Positions 23,621 to 35,258 of a DNA stretch of 64,000 nucleotides are shown here, in pieces. A program made the position numbers and the translations under genes. This DNA is from Hordeum vulgare subsp. vulgare (lineage: Eukaryota; Streptophyta; Magnoliopsida; Poales; Poaceae), in NCBI RefSeq assembly GCF_904849725.1, contig NC_058524.1, forward strand, positions 490,055,763 through 490,119,762. The letters run 5' to 3'. Position 1 is the stretch's first letter, and every line of letters starts with the position of its first letter. The notes beneath the pieces were generated by a model, which was given only the letters and a program-made list of their open reading frames with translations, was not told the DNA's origin and did not search any database.

Positions 23621-26388
23621 GATGAATCTCGCCCTCGAGATTCGGGTTGGCTAGAAAATAGGTGCGGGTGGTCTCGACGAAGATCCTCTTCTTGTTCCCA
23701 GGTGGCTTCTTCCTCGGTGTGGTGGCTCCACAACACCTTGCAGAACTTGATGATCTTGCTGCGGGTAACTCTGTTGGCAGTCTCGAGAATCCTGACGGGT
23801 TTCTCCTCATACTTCAGATCACTGTCAAGCTGTATGGCCTCTAGGGGCACTGTATCTCTCAACGGAACATCGGCCATCTTAGCGTGGCATTTCTTCAACT
23901 GGGAAACATGGAAGACATCATGAACTCCGGACAATCCTTCCGGCAGTTCTAGTTTGTATGCAACTTCGCCTCTACGTTCAAGAATTTTGTAGGGGCCAAT
24001 GAAACGAGGTGCTAATTTTCCTTTCACACCGAATCTCTTGATTCCTCGAAGTGGAGACACCCGAAGATATGCTCGGTCTCCCACTTCGTACGTTTCTTCC
24101 TTGCGTTTGCTGTCAGCATAACTCTTCTGCCTGGACTGAGCTATCTTGAGTCGGTCACGAATTAGCTTGACCTTCTCTTCAGAATCTCGGAGAAGGTCGG
24201 GACCAAAAAGTTGTCGGTCTCCAACTCCATCCCACATCAACGGTGTTCTGCACCTCCTTCCGTATAGAGCTTCAAAAGGGGCCATCTTCAGACTGGTCTG
24301 GTAGCTGTTGTTGTATGAGAAATCGGCATAAGGTAAATTGTCATCCCAACTAGACCCATAGTTTAGTGCGCAAGCTCTCAACATGTCCTCCAGAATCTGA
24401 TTGACTCTCTTGGTGTGTCCATCTGTCTGTGGGTGAAAAGCTGTACTGAACTCCAATCTCGTTCCCAAGGTTTCATGCAGTTGGTGCCAAAATTTGGATG
24501 TGAACCGAGTCCCTCTATCTGACACAATGCTCTTCGGTACTCCGGGCAGACATACGATCCTCGTCATATATATCTTGGCCAGCTTGGCACTCGTGTAAGT
24601 AGTCTTCACCGGAATGAAGTGAGCTACCTTGGTCAAACGATCGACCACAACCCAAATAGAATCATAGCCAGAACGGGTCCGAGGTAATCCTGTGATGAAG
24701 TCCATACCAAGCTTTTCCCATTTCCACTCAGGTATCGACAGAGGTTGGAGCAAACCTGCTGGCTTCTGATGCTCGGCTTTTACTCGCTGACAAACATCGC
24801 ATATTGCTACGAACTCGGCAATGTCTTTCTTCAATCCTGTCCACCAGAAACTTTCTTTCAGATCCAGATACATTTTGGTGTTGCCGGGGTGTATCGAGTA
24901 CGGGGAATCATGGGCCTCCTGAAGTATCAACTTCCTGAGTTCGGGATCATTGGGCACATAGATGCGATCCTCAAACCATAAAGTTCCATGTTCATCCTCA
25001 CGAAAACCTTTAGCCTTCCCGTCTTCCATTTTCTGCTTAATCTCAGCTATGTCCTTGTCTGATTTCTGTGCTTCGCGGATCTTCTCTGTCAAAGTGGACT
25101 TAATTTCCAGAGTGGCAACAAATCCTCTTGGAACTATCTCCAATTTGAGCTCTTGGAGGTCATCGACTAACTCCTGGGGTAATCCTCCAGTTGTGAGTGT
25201 GTTCACATAACTCTTGCGGCTCAACGCATCGGCTACAACATTTGCCTTGCCTGGGTGATAATGCAATCTCATGTCATAGTCCTTGATCAACTCTAGCCAT
25301 CGCCTCTGTCTGAGGTTCAACTCCTTCTGTGTGAAGATATATTTCAGGCTCTTATGATCAGTGTAAACATCACAACTATTTCCGATCAGGAAATGTCTCC
25401 AGGTCTTGAGAGCGTGCACTACGGCTGCTAGTTCCAAATCATGTGTGGCATAATTCAACTCATGAGGTCTGAGCTGTATGGATGCATAGGCTACAACTTT
25501 ACCTTCTTGCATGAGTACTCCTCCGAGTCCTTGACGAGAAGCGTCACAGTAAACCTGGAAATCCTTCCGAATGTTCGGCAATATCAGCACTGGGGCTGTA
25601 ACAAGACGTTTCTTCAGCTCTTGAAAACTGGTTTCACATTCCTCAGTCCAAACATACTTGGATTCCTTCTTCAATAACTCTGTCATGGGCTTGGAGATCT
25701 TTGAGAAATTCTCAATGAACCTCCGGTAATATCCGGCAAGACCGAGGAAACTGCGGATCTCCTTGACTGAAGTGGGTGCTACCCATTCGGTGACTGCTGC
25801 GACCTTGGGAGGGTCCACTGCTATTCCTTCTCCTGAGATGACGTGTCCGAGGAATCCGACTTCCTTCAACCAAAACTCACATTTGCTAAACTTTGCATAT
25901 AGCTTATGCTCTTGAAGCTTCTCCAGAACTAGACGCAGGTGTTCCTTGTGTTCCTCTTCGTTCTTGGAGAATATCAGTATGTCATCGATGAACACCACGA
26001 CAAACTTGTCCAAGTATTCCATAAAAACCTTGTTCATCAGATTCATAAAATATGCCGGAGCATTAGTCAGTCCAAATGACATGATCGTGTACTCATACAA
26101 ACCGTACCGAGTGGTGAAGGCTGTCTTGGGTATATCTTGTTCACGAATCTTCAACTCATGATACCCGGATCGAAGATCGATCTTTGAGAATACGCGAGCT
26201 CCAACTAACTGATCAAACAGATCATTGATCATCGGCAAGGGGTACTTGTTCTTGATGGTCACATCGTTCAATGCACGATAATCGACAACCATTCGCAAGG
26301 ACTTGTCCTTCTTTTCAACCAAGAGCACTGGGGCTCCCCAAGGTGAAGAACTTGGGCGAATATACCCTTTGTCCAATAACTCCTTAAT
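23617..26388 (-). pseudogene. pol: pol of element b: RT, RNase H, integrase, chromodomain
   Basis: A 919-codon stretch after an in-frame TAA (26389-26391) that separates it from gag-[16 protein letters not shown] at the start, DLRSGYHE, and FIDD (YxDD box, residues 129-132). RNase H: CDAS (277), the DLELAAVV acidic helix and TDHKSLKY (340). Integrase: His residues at 489 and 496 with CDVC at 526-529 form the HHCC zinc finger; D559 (GMDFITGL) and D620 (VSDRG) are present. The third catalytic acid is Lys in DGHTKRVNQ (codon 24409-24411), where Glu is expected. A GPY-type tail with [13 protein letters not shown] and a chromodomain (about 860-910, EEEATWEQE) follow. This makes it a Tekay/Del chromovirus. 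The E-to-K change should abolish integration (inference). Confidence 0.93.
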
Positions 26389-28050
26389 TTATTTCTTGAT
26401 TTCTATCAAGTCATTTGCGGGCATCCGATAGGGTCTCTTGGATATCGGGGCGGTTCCGGGTAATAGCTCAATCCAGAACTCAATCTCTCTATCGGGTGGC
26501 ATGCCCGGCAATTCCTCCGGAAATACATCTGGGTACTCCTGTACAATCGGTACTTCCTCCTGGACTACTCCCATGAGAGAGTTTACTCGCTTACTCCGTG
26601 TCGGGCGGTGAGACACGTACTTAATCCGTTTCTGCTCGGGGGTGGTGAGCAAAATAGACTTAAGGGCACAATCAATATTCCCTTCATATTTGGCCAACCA
26701 ATCGATGCCTAGGATTACATCCAATCCCTGGGACTCTAATACGATGAGGTCGGTGGGAAAATTATGGTTCCCGATGTTGAGACTCAAAGCATGGCATCCT
26801 ATCCCGGCTGTCATCATGCCTCCTGGGGAACTGACCTTAATAGGCTGGCTGAGGGTTCTAGTTGGCAAACTATACTTTTCCACAACTACCCTTGATATGA
26901 ATGAATGTGTTGCACCAGAATCAAAAAGTACCAATACTGGACGAGAATTTAGCAAAAACTTACCAACCACAGTATCGGGGTGATCATAGACCTCTTCAAC
27001 ATCGATGTGGTTCACCTGAGCTCGAGGAAAAGGATTGGGCTTCTTTGCTGCAGAGTTGCCGTTGCCGTTTCCATTTCCCTGCTTGTTCTGGGGACATTCA
27101 GTGGCATAGTGTCCCATCTTCTGACACTTGAAGCAGGTGATGTGAGTCAGATCCTTCTGAGCTGGAGCTGAACGCTGCTGAGTGCCAGTACCGCCATTCT
27201 TGAAGTTGCTGTTGTTGCAGTGGTTCCCATTTCCTCCATGGTTGTGGCCTCCATGGTTGTGCACTGGGTGGTTATGCTGAACGTGTCCTCCAAACTTACC
27301 GGATCGAGTCCCGGTATTCCCTGAATAAGGGGTGTAGCGAGGCTTCTGCTGAGTGCCGGAGTTGAACTTTCCAACCCCATACTTTCGCTTGCGGTTCTCC
27401 ATCTGCTGGTGTTTCCCCTCCAAGTTGAGGGCCTTATCAACCAGCTCCTGGTAGTTGTTGAAGGTGGCTACAGTCAACTGAATGCTCAGCTCATCATTGA
27501 GTCCTTCCAAAAACTTTTCCTGCTTGGCCGCATCATCGGCCACATCTCCAGGTGCATAACGGGCGAGCATGCTGAATTCATCGACGTACTAGGCCACAGA
27601 GCGATTCCCCTGGCGTAAGTTGCGAAACTCACGCTTCTTGAGACTCATTGCACCAGCTGAGACATGTGCGGTGTGGAAGGCTTGCTTGAATTGCTCCCAA
27701 GTGACTCCAGCAATGGGGTAAGTGGTGGTGTAGTTCTCCGACCAAGCAGTTGCAGGGCCTTCAAGTTGATGCGCGGCAAAACGCACCATCTCAGCTTCAG
27801 AACAACCAGCAGTTATAAGTTCACGCTCCATCTTGCGGAGCAAATCATCTGCCACAATGGGCTCAATGCTACTGGAGAAAGTAGGAGGGTTCAACCTCAG
27901 GAAACGGGTGAGATTGTCAGCCTGGGGTGGATGATGGTTGTTGGTATTGTTCTGGTTCTGGATGATCAGCTGCATCAGGGTGTTTTGTTGCTGGATCAAC
28001 TGGGTGAGTTCCGGCGGAAAGTTGGACTCAGGGGCGCGTCTCGGAGGCAT
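26389..28050 (-). pseudogene. gag: gag-protease of element b
   Basis: Likely start is the Met at 28050 (MPPRRAPES), the usual beginning of Tekay gags; an upstream Met lies at 28080. The capsid domain spans about residues 45-200, with ADDLLRKMERELITAGC, TAWSENY, TWEQFKQAF and LRQGNRSVA. A nonsense TAG at 27589-27591 interrupts it directly before YVDEFSMLARYAP. A His/Asn/Gly-rich linker, a single zinc knuckle CFKCQKMGHYATEC (CX2CX4HX4C) and protease FDSGATHSFIS follow. The frame ends at TAA 26389-26391, where related proteins read through into RT, so this stop is probably a mutation rather than a programmed one. Otherwise in one frame with pol. Confidence 0.92.
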
Positions 28051-28334
28051 CTGATGTATGTGGAGGGGTGAGATTAGCATAGAACAATGGTCTAAGGGTA
28101 ATTACACTACCCATATGAATGCAACACACAAGTATCACACCACACATTTTATTAAATATCATCACAAAGGTTCACACGGGGATACAAAATTCGATAATCC
28201 TAAACATCGGCCTAAAACGTATAACGATAAAGTAAATTTGGTGGTCTAGTCTAAGTGTCCTCCTCAGAAAAGCATGGTGATGGGTCCTTCGGTGGAGCTT
28301 TCTTCATAGTCCTCGTCGTTGCTGATCAAGGGGG

Positions 28335-28970
28335 CTACGTCTCCTTCGGGATGAAGGTTCTCGCCCATGTCCAGTTCCTCCTCAGGTATGCAACTCGAGT
28401 CTTCAGCTTCTCGATCCGCTCCAGAAAGTCCTTCACCTCCAGTTCATATTCATAGTGGGCTTCCCGGGCTGCTTCTTCAAGTTCAAGCTCGCGGAGTGAC
28501 AGTTGCTTGATCTTCCTGGCGTCCTTGATCACACGATGCTCCAGAGTCCCGCTGTGCTTCTCCAAGGTCTGGGCATAAGACAAGAGAGCGTCCTTGGTCT
28601 TGCTTGAGATGATTTCTCCGTCTTCGTTTCTCCGGGATACGGTGAATAGGTCTGGGGAAATAGGGCAGCCTTTGTATTCTTCCTTGATACGTCCGAGGGC
28701 ACAATGGATCGCCATGTCCCTTCCGAGAATCCAGTTGGGTGCGATGAACTTGAAATCCATCGGCTCAGTGCGCGGCTGGAATGTCCTTCCGGGAACGTGC
28801 ACCTCGATCCTGTAGCGTGAATCCTCCGGGTAAGACGAAGTTGGCTTCCCTGTGATAGTCGGCATAGCAATCCTCAAGTCCTTGGTGATCTGCACCACCT
28901 CCTTTCCGAACGGCATAGTGGCGTCGGGCTGGAAAAACTCCGTGAACTTAACAGGGACGAAGGTGGCCAT
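28335..28970 (-). CDS. Uncharacterised ORF upstream of gag (element b)
   Basis: An intact 211-codon sense ORF between the primer site (29106) and gag (28050). The start ATG is at 28970, about 150 bp from the 5' LTR, so it is the first long ORF on the genomic RNA. The N-terminal part (1-115) looks like a compact mixed domain with many aromatics and a RDMAIHCALGRI helix. Residues about 120-198 are charged and heptad-like (LELEEAAREA, FLERIEKLKTRV), predicted coiled coil. No signal peptide or membrane segment. I recognise no family. Upstream ORFs are known in Ogre/Tat elements, but I do not know this one in Tekay elements. The intact frame beside a broken polyprotein is notable, though it may reflect chance in a young copy. 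Confidence 0.72.
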   Translation of the reverse strand: MATFVPVKFTEFFQPDATMPFGKEVVQITKDLRIAMPTITGKPTSSYPEDSRYRIEVHVPGRTFQPRTEPMDFKFIAPNWILGRDMAIHCALGRIKEEYKGCPISPDLFTVSRRNEDGEIISSKTKDALLSYAQTLEKHSGTLEHRVIKDARKIKQLSLRELELEEAAREAHYEYELEVKDFLERIEKLKTRVAYLRRNWTWARTFIPKET

Positions 28971-29105
28971 CTAAAACATTGGAAAATCGGAGAGAAGTCA
29001 GAAATGATCAGAAGAGGAAATAGAAGATTTATAGACATAAGAGAAAATAGTTTTTCTTCCTAAGGCTTTTCCATTCCTAGAGGTTACGTCCTAAGGTCAG
29101 CGTGT

Positions 29106-29118
29106 GCTCTGAATACCA
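29106..29118 (-). other. Primer binding site, tRNA-iMet with one inserted base (element b)
   Basis: The minus strand reads TGGTATTCAGAGC, the iMet site with an extra T. Element a has the uninterrupted form. Confidence 0.85.
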
Positions 29119-29122
29119 TTTC

Positions 29123-32100
29123 TGTAGCGACCCGACTCAAGACGAGTCAAGCCTCTGGTGTTTCCGTACCATCCCAAGATCATGCTGGTACACACTCAGT
29201 ACATAATGTATATATTCAAGAGTTCAGTCACACAGCTCTATTAATCGAAATCTCATAAGGAGTACTTTATTACAATAAAGGATTACAATAAAGTGGCTGA
29301 AGGCCATCTCATGATATATCTAACGACGACTAGCAGAAGCATGAGGTAGACGAGTCCATCCGACTCCAAGGGCATGTCGCTGAGCGTAGATCGTAGCCTC
29401 ACTCCTGGTCGGAAAAGTACTCTGCAACATGATACGTTGCAGCCGTGTAGGTCAGCATATTGAATATGCCGGCAAGTCATCGAAGAGAGGAGTAAAAATA
29501 ATAATCAACTATCTCTACATGCATATCTGGCCTGTGGGGCTATGAGTTTTGCATAAAGCCAGTTTTATCCTACAACAAGAGGGGTTGGAAGCAAAATATT
29601 ACTACATTGTTTGTTGTTAATGAGATGGTTCCGCCAACCAATTCTCGTACCCGAATAGTTGTTAACACCCACATCATTATTAAGTTGTGTCGAGAGTTCA
29701 GGGGAAATTCAATGCCTTCGGCTCAAGTTGTCCATGACCATGGACACGGCTAATCGATTAGGTTGGGCACTCTGCAGAGTTTTGCACACGTTCCCCACAA
29801 GATTTGATCGCCTCCGGGTTTGTCCTCGCACTTCAGGGTGTTTGAAGACCGGATGTTCAAAACATGGTCTTTCAACGGGTCCCTCTGAATCCGTGTCGGT
29901 GCCCATCCATTCCTACCGTTCTTCTACATCTGCTAGCAACCCCTGTCCAGAGTCGCCGCGTTGTCCAACCAAGCCAGAGCCCATAATGACTTGTGGCTGT
30001 GCACGTAAGCCTTGGGTCTTGAAAATATCCATCCGTCTCTTTGAGCCTGGGTGAAGCTTTTCCAGGATGTCATGGCCGTCCCCAGCATCCCGGGCATCCA
30101 CTTGGTTCTCCAGGGAGCCGATCAACCGTCCTTCACCCAGAGTTGCATTGCGTCCGAGGTCTTGAAAATCTTGTCTTAACCGGTCTTGATTATTTAATCA
30201 ACCTTGCATCACTCGTGTTATGCACTCAACCGAAATCCCGTCTACTCAAGCATAGCAATATGAAATATGTCGTCCCGGGGCCAAGTATTGGGGTTGTTGT
30301 GTGCCTATCACATGATACTACAATCTATACTAAATTTTCCAAGTACCTAAGCAGCATGCAATTGGGCATAGGGTGGTAGAACTACGATGCATAAAACATA
30401 GGTGATAGTATGATCAAAGTGACCTGCCTTGATGATAGTTGTCTTGATCGAGCGCTTCTAAGTAACACGCTTCGCACTCCGGATGATCTACCGATACAAA
30501 CACAATACACACCATAAGCACTACAATCAAGCAACAAGTAAAAATAACATCACAAGTAAGGATTTGCTAAAGCCTAAGTAAAAGAATTCAACACGCGGCA
30601 CTATGGCAGAAACTTGTTTCTGTTGAAAACACCAGTAAATATACTTTATACTTTTTGAAACTTCTACCACAGTAATATTTAATCACTAGGAAGCAGTAGC
30701 AAAAAGAATCAACTCAAAATCATTTTTTAAACTCCTGGAATAGGAAAAACAAGGTTTAAAATAAATCTGATCTAACTTATATTTGAAAATTTCAAACATA
30801 GACAAATTATATGTTTTTACAAACTACAGAAAAACTGGAGTCTACTGGAACAAGAATCAATATCATTGGACTTCGGGATCAAAAGTTATGGCCAAAACAA
30901 AACAGAAACTTTTCTGTTTTTGCAATTAGACAGACAAAAAAGAAACTAACTAGCTAACTAACAGGGGGTATACGTGGCGTGCTGTGATAGGCTGCAGGGG
31001 TGTTTGTTGCAATTGTTAGGAGCAAACGGCCGAGGGCTAACAAAACTATTGGTTAACCGTGTTAAGTGAAAAAAGACCAGCATGGTTTTCTAATCTAAAC
31101 CGAAGAGGTACCCTAATCTAATCTACACCGTAGGATATGGATCTAAGGGCTAACTAAGAAAGAAAAGAAAACAACAGAAAGAGGAGGGAGTCTCACCGTG
31201 GCTGGGGCTGGCAACTCCGGCGAGGGTGGTGTCGCCGGCGAGGGGAGAGGCTCCGGGGGCGGTGGAGGGACGGGGAGGCGGCGGCGGCTGTCCTCCACCG
31301 AGGGGAGGCGTCGGGCGGAGCGGGGAGTGGCGCCGGGGTGCTGCTCCAGGGGGTGGCCGAGGTGGTGGAGCTCGGCTCCGGTGGCGAGGTCTCGGGCAGG
31401 CGGCGAGGGTGGGGCAGGGTGGCGGCGAGGGTGGGGAACGGGTGAGGAGGGCTCGGGGAGGCGGGCTTTATAGGGGGAGGAGGGAGGCGCAGAAGGAAAG
31501 GAATCGGGGAGAGGCAAGGAAGTTTCGGCCATGGTGGCTCGGGGTGGAGAGAGGAAGGAAAAAGAGAGAGAGGAAAGGAAGGGGGCGACCGGCAGGGGTG
31601 CAGGGGCGGGCGCGGGTCCCACTGGCATAGAGAGAGAGGGGGTCGGGGCAGGGTCGGTCGGCCGGATCCTAAGGGATTCGGTCCCGGCGGTGGGGATTTG
31701 GCCCATGGCCTTAAAACGCGCTCAGGGCGGTGGCTTCCTAAAAAAAGGACTTGCCTATTTTATAACTTTTCTGAAACAGAAAAACAAAAGTGAAATAAAA
31801 GGAATTAAATCAAATATTTAATATAGAGTATTATATACCAAAAATATCAGAAAAATATCCTCTACCCGAATAGCATTTTTCAAAAGCAAAAATAAAAACT
31901 TTAAAAAATGTTTTTTTTCAGAAATTCCTTAAAATGCTTTATTCTCTTTTGCAAATATTTTTGCAAATGATCTTTGGATTTCTTGGCTCCAATATTTCAG
32001 AAATTTCCCGCACTTTGTAGGACATTTTCCTCCGCTCTCTCTCTTGCGTGCAAGAGAGTATTTCTCCGGGCATTTCTCGTGCGAGGAAAAATGGAAATGC

Positions 32101-32207
32101 AAATCAAAAGACGAAAGAATTCAAGTGCTAAAGTCATTTCAATCAATATGCATAGATGCTTAGCTACAATGTAAAACATTCCCAATTAGGAACATTGGGA
32201 TGTTACA
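29123..32207 (-). repeat. 5' LTR of element b
   Basis: 3,085 bp, twin of 20523-23604. On the minus strand CTATAAAG at 31466-31473 is the likely TATA box, followed by GC-rich leader. The terminal ACA at 32205-32207 is followed by the CTAAT duplication. Confidence 0.93.
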
Positions 32208-32337
32208 CTAATCATTTTGCTAAACACGATATGATCAAGTTAAAAATTCACATCTCATTTCAAATTCCATTAAAAAAGGTATTGAATTTTATGGTGATAA
32301 AATAAGTCTCAAACATTAAGAGAAAATTGTTGCACAC
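32208..32337 (+). repeat. 3' LTR of element c, continued
   Basis: Starts with b's CTAAT duplication, then 125 bp of AT-rich sequence that continues c's LTR. It is cut at 32338 by the start of element e; CACAC (32333-32337) would be e's duplication, with the partner outside the window. Confidence 0.7.
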
Positions 32338-33868
32338 TGATACGTCTCCAACGTATCTACAATTTTTGATGGTTCCATGCTATTATCTTGTCAAGCTTTG
32401 GATGTTTTGTATGCCTTTTATATCTTTTTTGGGACTAACTTATTAACTCAGTGCTAAGTGCCAGTTCCTGTTTTTTCCATGTTTTTGACCCTTTTCAGAG
32501 GAGGATTTTAAACGGTGTCCAAACGGAATAAAACTTCCAAAAATATTTTTTCCAGAACAGAAGATACGCACGAGACTTGAGAACCAAGGCAGGGGCCAGC
32601 AGGGGACCCCACAAGCCCCCTAGGCGCGGTATGGGGGGCCCGCGCCTAGCAGGCTTGTGAGCCCCCCGTGGCTCGTCTGCCCTACCTCTTCCGGCTATAA
32701 ATTCAGAAAAATTCCAAAACTGCGTGAGAGATCCACAAAAATACTTTTCCGCCGCCCCAAGCTTCTGTCTCCGCAAGATCCCATCTGGGGCACGTTCTGG
32801 TGCCCTGCCGGAGGGGGATTCGGATACGGAGGGCTTCTTCATCAACACCATGACCTCTCCGATGATGCGTGAGTAGTTCACCATAGTCCTTCGGGTCCAT
32901 AGCTAGTAGCTAGATGGCTTCTTCTCTCTCTTGGATCTTCAATACAAAGTTCTCCATGATCTTCATGGAGATCTATCCAATGTAATCTTCTTTTGCGGTG
33001 TGTTTGTCGAGATCCGATGAATTGTGGATTTACGATCAGATTATCTATGAATCTTATTTGAGTTTCTTCTGATCTCTTATATGCATGATTTCATATCCTT
33101 GTAATTCTCTTGGAGTTGTTGGTTTTGTTTGGCCAACTTGATCTATGATTCTTGCAATGGGAGAAGTGCTTGGTTTTGGGTTCATACCGTGCAGTGACCT
33201 CACCCAGTGACAGAAGGGGTAGCGAGGCACGCATCGTGTTGTTTCCATCAAGGGTAAAAAGATGGGGTTTTCATCATTGGTTTGAGTTTATCCCTCTACA
33301 TCATGTCATCTTGCTTAAAGTGTTACTCTGTTCGTCATGAACTCAATACACTAGATGCATGCTGGATATCGGTTGATGTGTGGAGTAATAGTAGTAGATG
33401 CAGAAAGTATCGGTCTACTTGTCTCGAACGTGATGCCTATATGTATGATCATTGCCTTAGATACCGTCATGACTTTGCGAGGTTCTATCAATTGCTCGAC
33501 AATAATTTGTTCACCCACCGTATTATTTGCTATGTTGAGAGAAGCCTCTAGTGAACACTATGGCCCCCGGGTCTACTTCACACCATATTTTAAGCTTTAC
33601 AATTTTACTTCGTTGCACTTTCCGCCTTCAGATCTCACGTTGCAATCAATTTTGACGGGAATTACAACCCCTTTATAGCGTTGGGTGCAAGATCTTTTGT
33701 GTTTGCGCATGTACTCTGGACTTGGCGCGATTCTCCTACTCGATTGATACCTTGGTTCTCAAACTGAGGGAAATACTTACTGCTCCTGTGCTGCATCGCC
33801 CTTTCCTATTCAAGGGAAAATCCAACGCAAGGTCAAGAGGTAGCAGAAGGATTTCTGTTGCCGTAGCA
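32338..33868 (+). repeat. 5' LTR of element e
   Basis: About 1,531 bp. The end is uncertain between 33845 and 33868 because the terminal text (GTAGCAGAAG-ATTTCTG) is duplicated just before the primer site. It carries the hairpin/TATA module at 32607-32702. The 3' LTR is outside the window. Confidence 0.75.
32607..32702 (+). promoter_or_regulatory. U3 hairpin and TATA box of element e LTR
   Basis: Outer arms CCCACAAGCC / GGCTTGTGAG and inner arms CTAGGCGCGG / CCGCGCCTAG (a perfect 10-bp inner stem) flank a G/C loop. CTATAAAT follows at 32695-32702. Confidence 0.65.
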
Positions 33869-33878
33869 GAAGAATTTC

Positions 33879-33896
33879 TGGCGCCGTTGCTGGGGA
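33879..33896 (+). other. Primer binding site, tRNA-Asp type (element e)
   Basis: TGGCGCCGTTGCTGGGGA, one mismatch to the form in h. A GTAAGT splice-donor-like sequence follows at about 33921. Confidence 0.85.
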
Positions 33897-34085
33897 GGAT
33901 CAAGTCAAGAACTCATACAAGTAAGTGTCGCAAACTCATCTCTTGCATTTACTTTTTTGCCTCTTGTTTTCCTCTCCCCAACTTCTGAAAAACAAAAATT
34001 TACAAAAATATTTTCCCTTTTCTTCGTTTGCCCTTTTCTCTCGCTTGCTTTCTGTTCGTTTGTGTGGGATAGTCTACATGTCCTC

Positions 34086-34387
34086 ATGGCTAGACCCACC
34101 GCTTCGAACGATACTCCCAAGAACGAATTTCTCAATTTCAAACAAAATGAGGAAGAAAACTTGAAGGACGCTTGGTATAGGATTGGCAAACTAGAGGATG
34201 TTATAACCAACTTGGGTTTCGCTTTTGCCGTTGTGCAGAATACTCGATTTTTTCCCGAAATAAGGCCACCAAGTCTGTTTTTGTTACTAAAAAGAGTGGT
34301 GAATCATCTAGTAATAAAGATGAAGACCTTAAGATGATGAGTGATCACTCTACTTATGGTTTGAGCACCAAAGACGACGATACGTGA
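34086..34387 (+). pseudogene. gag: Short gag remnant of element e
   Basis: ATG at 34086 (MARPTASNDTPKNEF) with the LKDAWYRI helix of Athila-type gags. It then jumps to an unrelated polar tail that reads open in a shifted frame to TGA 34385. Only the first about 50 codons of gag remain, joined to a C-terminal piece by an internal deletion. It cannot encode a capsid. The same truncated arrangement is familiar from other Fatima-like non-autonomous copies (from memory), so the deletion probably predates this insertion. Confidence 0.65.
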
Positions 34388-35258
34388 TTCTATCGCCTTA
34401 TGCCTAGCTAAGGGCGTTAAACAATAGCGCTTGTTGGCAGGCAACCCAGTGAATTTATCTTTTTCTTTCTGTTTTGTTGTGTCCACACCATCATAATTCT
34501 GTTATGATTGTGTCTTTTGTGTTTCTTTTTTGTGTTTGAGCCAAGCAAAACCTTTATGACTAGTCTTGGTGATGGTTGTTTGATCCTGCTGGAAAAAGAC
34601 AGAGACTTTTCGCTCACGATATTATTTTTAATTTTTATTCAGAAAGAGCTTTTGAGTTGACTCTTTTTGCTGATGGTTTATATGCATTTTTCCCAGGCAG
34701 TCGTAATGTTTCAGAATTGTTGAGGTACCAGAAGTATACGAAGTATGCAGATTGCTACAGACTGGTCTGTTTTTGACAGATTCTGATTTTGTTGAGTTGG
34801 TTGCTTGTTTTGATGAAACTATGGATAGTATCGGGGGTTACTAGCCATGGAAAAGTGAGAATACAGTAATCTAACACCAATATGAATAGAAATCAAGTTT
34901 TCTACAGTACCTAAAGAGGTGGTAGTTTGTTTTCTTGTGCTAGTGATATCACGAGTTTCTGTTTTAGTTTTGTGTTGTGAAGTTTTCAAGTATTGGGTGA
35001 TGTTCTCATGGACAAAGGGATAAAGAGTGGAAAGAGCTCAATCTTGGGGATGCCCAAGGCATCCCAAGCCAAATTCAAGGACACCAAAAAGGCAAAGCTT
35101 GGGGATGCCCCGGGTAGGCATCCCCTCTTTCGTCTCAATCCATCGGTAACATTACTTGGAGCTATATTTTTATTCAACACATGATATGTGTTTTGCTTGG
35201 AGCGTCTTGTATCGTAGGAGTCTTTTCTTTTTGTTGTGTCACAATCATCCTTGCTGCA
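34388..35258 (+). other. Non-coding interior of element e, left part
   Basis: No coding domain. An inverted pair GGGGATGCCC...GGCATCCC lies at about 35046-35066 and 35101-35125. It ends with TTGCTGCA; CTGCA (35254-35258) is f's target duplication. Confidence 0.65.

Larger units (their letters stand above)
20523..32207 (-). mobile_element. Element b: nearly complete Tekay-type chromovirus
   Basis: 11,685-bp element flanked by CTAAT at 20518-20522 and 32208-32212. Minus orientation: 5' LTR 29123-32207, PBS, an upstream ORF (28335-28970), gag-PR-RT-RNaseH-IN-chromodomain in one frame (28050 to 23617), PPT and 3' LTR 20523-23604. LTRs differ by roughly 3% in the first 330 bp by hand count, older than a but still young. 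Lesions are few: two nonsense codons, one changed catalytic residue and an inserted base in the primer site. Confidence 0.93.
12890..32337 (+). mobile_element. Element c: old Tekay-type Gypsy element, host of the nest
   Basis: A plus-strand element with LTR termini TGTGACACCC (20451) and GGGCGTCACA (ending 15810). It has a tRNA-iMet primer site at 15814, a degenerate interior and an integrase C-terminus plus chromodomain ending next to its 3' LTR. The 5' LTR start lies outside the window beyond element d. The 3' LTR is split by b (20523-32207) and truncated by e at 32338. It is the most degraded element here and the outermost visible layer. Its RT and RNase H are not recognisable. Confidence 0.8.

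Noticed and set aside
26389..26391. Programmed stop readthrough between protease and RT in b.
   Set aside because: The TAA lies mid-way in the conserved RT N-terminal approach, and gag-pol is otherwise one frame. A point mutation is simpler, and a second unrelated stop exists at 27589.
35046..35125. GGGGATGCCC/GGCATCCC inverted repeats in e as a possible miRNA-like hairpin.
   Set aside because: Arms are short with mismatches and, from memory, occur in Fatima-type interiors generally. No evidence for processing.
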